Source: Seonamhaeicola sp. ML3
GTDB taxonomy: Bacteria; Bacteroidota; Bacteroidia; Flavobacteriales; Flavobacteriaceae
DNA length: 64,000 bases
Direction: 5' to 3'
Assembly (NCBI RefSeq): GCF_023273855.1
Contig: NZ_CP096884.1
Span: 2,294,001 to 2,358,000 of the forward strand
Below are positions 62,212-64,000 of this stretch, in pieces. The position numbers and the translations under genes were made by a program. How positions within the stretch are numbered: the first letter of the stretch is position 1; every line of letters begins with the position of its first letter. The notes under the pieces were generated by a model. That model was not told the origin of the DNA and did no database searches. It saw only the letters and a list, made by a program, of their open reading frames with translations.

Positions 62212-63174
62212 ATGAAATTAAAATTTGTATTGCTTTGCATTATAGCCGTTTTAGTAAGCTGTAAAAACAGTAAAGAAGAATCAAAAAAAGAGGAAAAAAC
62301 AAAAGAAGATATTGTCGAGGTTAGTAAAAATAATCCTGTAATTCGTCATATAAGAACGGCAGACCCTTCAGCACATATTTGGAATGATGGCAAGGTTTGG
62401 ATGTACACATCTCATGATATGGAAGATGCTGTTAATTACAACACCATGGATGGCTATCGTGCGTTTTCATCAACCGATATGGTTAATTGGACAGACCATG
62501 GCGAAGTATTGCACTCCAAAGATATTTCTTGGGGCGTTCCGGGATGGATGTGGGCACCAACGGCTATTTATAAAAATGATAAGTATTATTTGATTTATCC
62601 ACATTCTGTAAAAGGTTCAAAAGATGATATGCGCTGTGGTGTTGCAGTAAGTGATGTTCCAGAAGGACCATTTAAAGACATAGGTTGGATTAAAGGAGTA
62701 GAAGGGCAATGGTTAGACCCTTGTGTTTTTGAAGATGAAGATGGTAAAGTATATTTATATTGGGGTGTTAGAGAACCTAAAGTAGCACGTTTAAAAGACA
62801 ATCTTTTAGAATTGGCTGAAGTACCCAGGACGATTGAATATGGTAACAAAAACTTCTTTGAAGCCAGTTATATGCACAAGCGAAAGGGTAAATATTACTT
62901 CTCCTATAATGCTGGTTTAGGCGGTTTTTATGGAATGGCAGATAATCCCTATGGGCCTTTTGATTATAAAGGCGCTATCAATCCAAAACAAAGACAGGAC
63001 CATCATTCCATACTAAATTATAAAGGGCAAGATTATTTCTTTTACCATTGGCAAAATTGGAATGGCGGTTCAAAGTTTAGCAGAAACACTTGTATAGAAT
63101 ATTTGTATTACAATGAAGACGGTACAATCCAAGAAATTAACGCCACAGAGGAAGGCGTGAAAAAAGTAGAATAA
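62212..63174 (+). CDS. GH43-type glycoside hydrolase, lipoprotein
   Basis: The lipobox is LVSC (Cys17), followed by a Lys/Glu-rich linker. The single five-bladed propeller has the GH43 triad: Asp51 (TADPSAHIW), Asp169 (WLDPCVFEDEDG) and Glu217 (FFEASYMHKR). The length (320 aa) leaves no accessory domain, unlike the GH43 at 5153. It is probably a periplasmic exo-enzyme (xylosidase or arabinofuranosidase type). It follows GH78 copy 3 by 4 nt and precedes another GH43-like gene by ~23 nt. Confidence 0.88.
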   Translation: MKLKFVLLCIIAVLVSCKNSKEESKKEEKTKEDIVEVSKNNPVIRHIRTADPSAHIWNDGKVWMYTSHDMEDAVNYNTMDGYRAFSSTDMVNWTDHGEVLHSKDISWGVPGWMWAPTAIYKNDKYYLIYPHSVKGSKDDMRCGVAVSDVPEGPFKDIGWIKGVEGQWLDPCVFEDEDGKVYLYWGVREPKVARLKDNLLELAEVPRTIEYGNKNFFEASYMHKRKGKYYFSYNAGLGGFYGMADNPYGPFDYKGAINPKQRQDHHSILNYKGQDYFFYHWQNWNGGSKFSRNTCIEYLYYNEDGTIQEINATEEGVKKVE

Positions 63175-63197
63175 AGTTTAGTTCCTGTAATGATTAA

Positions 63198-64000
63198 ATG
63201 AAGACAATAGAACAGCTTCGAATACAAAATGTGGTGACTTTCATCCTGTTAATATTGTTTTGTTTTACAAAACAGCAAACTTATGCTCAAAATCCATTTC
63301 TTCCACCAACAGCTTTTATACCAGATGGAGAACCTCATGTTTTTGATTATAAAGGTGAAAAAAGACTATTCGTTTATGGTTCTAGAGACGAAGCTATTAC
63401 TGGTTTTTGTGGTTATGGGCATGATGTATGGTCAGCTCCAGTTAAGGATTTGACCAAATGGACTAACCATGGGGAAATTTTTGATGTGCAACAAGTACAC
63501 GATATTGGTTATGGTAACATTAAATTAGGTGGACGACTTAAAGGACAAATATTTGGTGCACCAGATTGTGTTTATAATCCCGTAACCAAAAAATACTACT
63601 TGTATACTTTCTTGGGTTCACCATATAAAATGGATGGTGTTGGAGGGCCTTTACCAGGTTCAGCTAACTATGTACCGGGATTCGAAGATTATGGCCCTAA
63701 ATGTTTGGTGGCAGAAAGTACCAGTCCCGCTGGTCCTTTTGTAAATCCAATTATGTGCGATTGGCCTCCTGCAAACGAGGAAGGTACTTTTGATCCATCA
63801 GCATTGGTAGATGAGCAAGAAGATGGCTCAGTTCGAGTTTACGTGTTTTGGGGCATGCGAAAAGGCGATCGTTGGGCAGAGGTAGATCCTTTTGATATGC
63901 ATACGATTATTAACCCTAAAACTGGAAAGCCAGATAGAAATGCTTGGCAAAAAACATTAGATCCGAAAATAGTTCCAAAATCAACAGTTTTTGAAGCTTC
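63198..64000 (+). CDS. GH43-type protein, N-terminal part (3' end outside window)
   Basis: The frame is open from the ATG at 63198 to the end of the window. A signal peptide (~1-30, ending TYAQ) is followed by a propeller start with IPDGEPHVFDYKGEKRLFVYGSRDE (Asp43 as likely base) and TFDPSALVDEQEDG (Asp199 as second carboxylate). The third carboxylate is beyond the window. It is the last visible gene of the rhamnosidase/sulfatase operon. The style resembles GH43 enzymes with a long insertion between blades (GGRLKGQIFGAPDC); the activity is unassigned. Confidence 0.8.
   Translation, partial: MKTIEQLRIQNVVTFILLILFCFTKQQTYAQNPFLPPTAFIPDGEPHVFDYKGEKRLFVYGSRDEAITGFCGYGHDVWSAPVKDLTKWTNHGEIFDVQQVHDIGYGNIKLGGRLKGQIFGAPDCVYNPVTKKYYLYTFLGSPYKMDGVGGPLPGSANYVPGFEDYGPKCLVAESTSPAGPFVNPIMCDWPPANEEGTFDPSALVDEQEDGSVRVYVFWGMRKGDRWAEVDPFDMHTIINPKTGKPDRNAWQKTLDPKIVPKSTVFEA

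Noticed and set aside
63178-63198. TCCTGTAA before the last GH43 gene
   Set aside because: Read on the minus strand it points away from the gene and lacks GGATA and a -7 box.
1-64000. tRNA, rRNA, CRISPR arrays, integrases
   Set aside because: I found no cloverleaf genes, regularly spaced repeats or mobility genes in any gap.

Overview
The window looks like part of a marine Flavobacteriia (Bacteroidota) chromosome. It has an AT-rich background, two SusC/SusD pairs, many SPII lipoproteins, C-terminal type IX secretion (T9SS) sorting domains and promoters with a TAnnTTTG-like -7 box. It is almost entirely one large polysaccharide-utilisation locus (PUL). The enzymes point to a rhamnose- and uronate-containing, sulfated polysaccharide. 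They include three GH78 alpha-L-rhamnosidases, an L-rhamnose mutarotase, two S1 sulfatases, three GH43-type enzymes, GH3, GH5, three BNR-4/PL24-25-like beta-propellers and a jelly-roll candidate lyase. Ulvan from green algae is the best guess. The polymer is inferred; nothing in the sequence proves it.

Layout. 1-8542 (+): the 3' end of a BNR-4 protein, a double DUF1080 (3-keto-glycoside hydrolase/lyase-like) lipoprotein, two Tat-exported Gfo/Idh/MocA oxidoreductases, a GH43 enzyme and a sulfatase. 8667-15629 (-): an ECF sigma factor, a FecR anti-sigma factor, an STN-containing SusC and a SusD, which form a classic trans-envelope signalling and uptake operon. 15994-19639: four small units, namely a DUF1080 lipoprotein, a ThuA-like protein, a jelly-roll lipoprotein and a nucleoside-hydrolase-fold lipoprotein. 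19940-24590 (+): a second SusC/SusD pair without its own sigma system. 24819-30403 (+): GH5, GH3 and an alpha/alpha-toroid protein. 30725-31039: rhamnose mutarotase. 31185-43766: T9SS-exported proteins (a lectin-like protein, three BNR-4 lyase-like proteins and a beta-helix enzyme) plus two nearly identical Fn3 lipoproteins. 43944-52191: a duplicated two-gene module (GH20b/GH67-like plus Sde0182-like, then the same pair again), followed by an exported acetolactate-decarboxylase-like lipoprotein. 52399-64000: GH78-GH78-sulfatase-GH78-GH43-GH43, tightly packed, with the last gene running off the window.

Likely division of labour (inference): T9SS-exported propeller and beta-helix enzymes cut the polymer outside the cell. 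SusC/SusD pairs import oligosaccharides. Lipoprotein and periplasmic sulfatases, GH78, GH43, GH3 and GH5 enzymes trim them. DUF1080, Gfo/Idh/MocA and ThuA proteins suggest a parallel oxidise-then-eliminate (3-keto) route. RhaM prepares the released L-rhamnose for catabolism encoded elsewhere.

Two observations stand out. First, a shared promoter element (paired CAG boxes 9-10 nt apart ending in CAGGATA, with GGATA starting exactly 25 nt before a TAnnTT -7 box) precedes most of the separate transcription units from 15.6 to 44 kb, on both strands. This suggests one PUL-wide activator whose gene is not in the window. Second, a G+C-rich cassette (36405-37828, partly repeated at 43095-43766) begins inside a gene, exactly at a domain boundary. 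It looks like recent module exchange from a relative with different codon usage.
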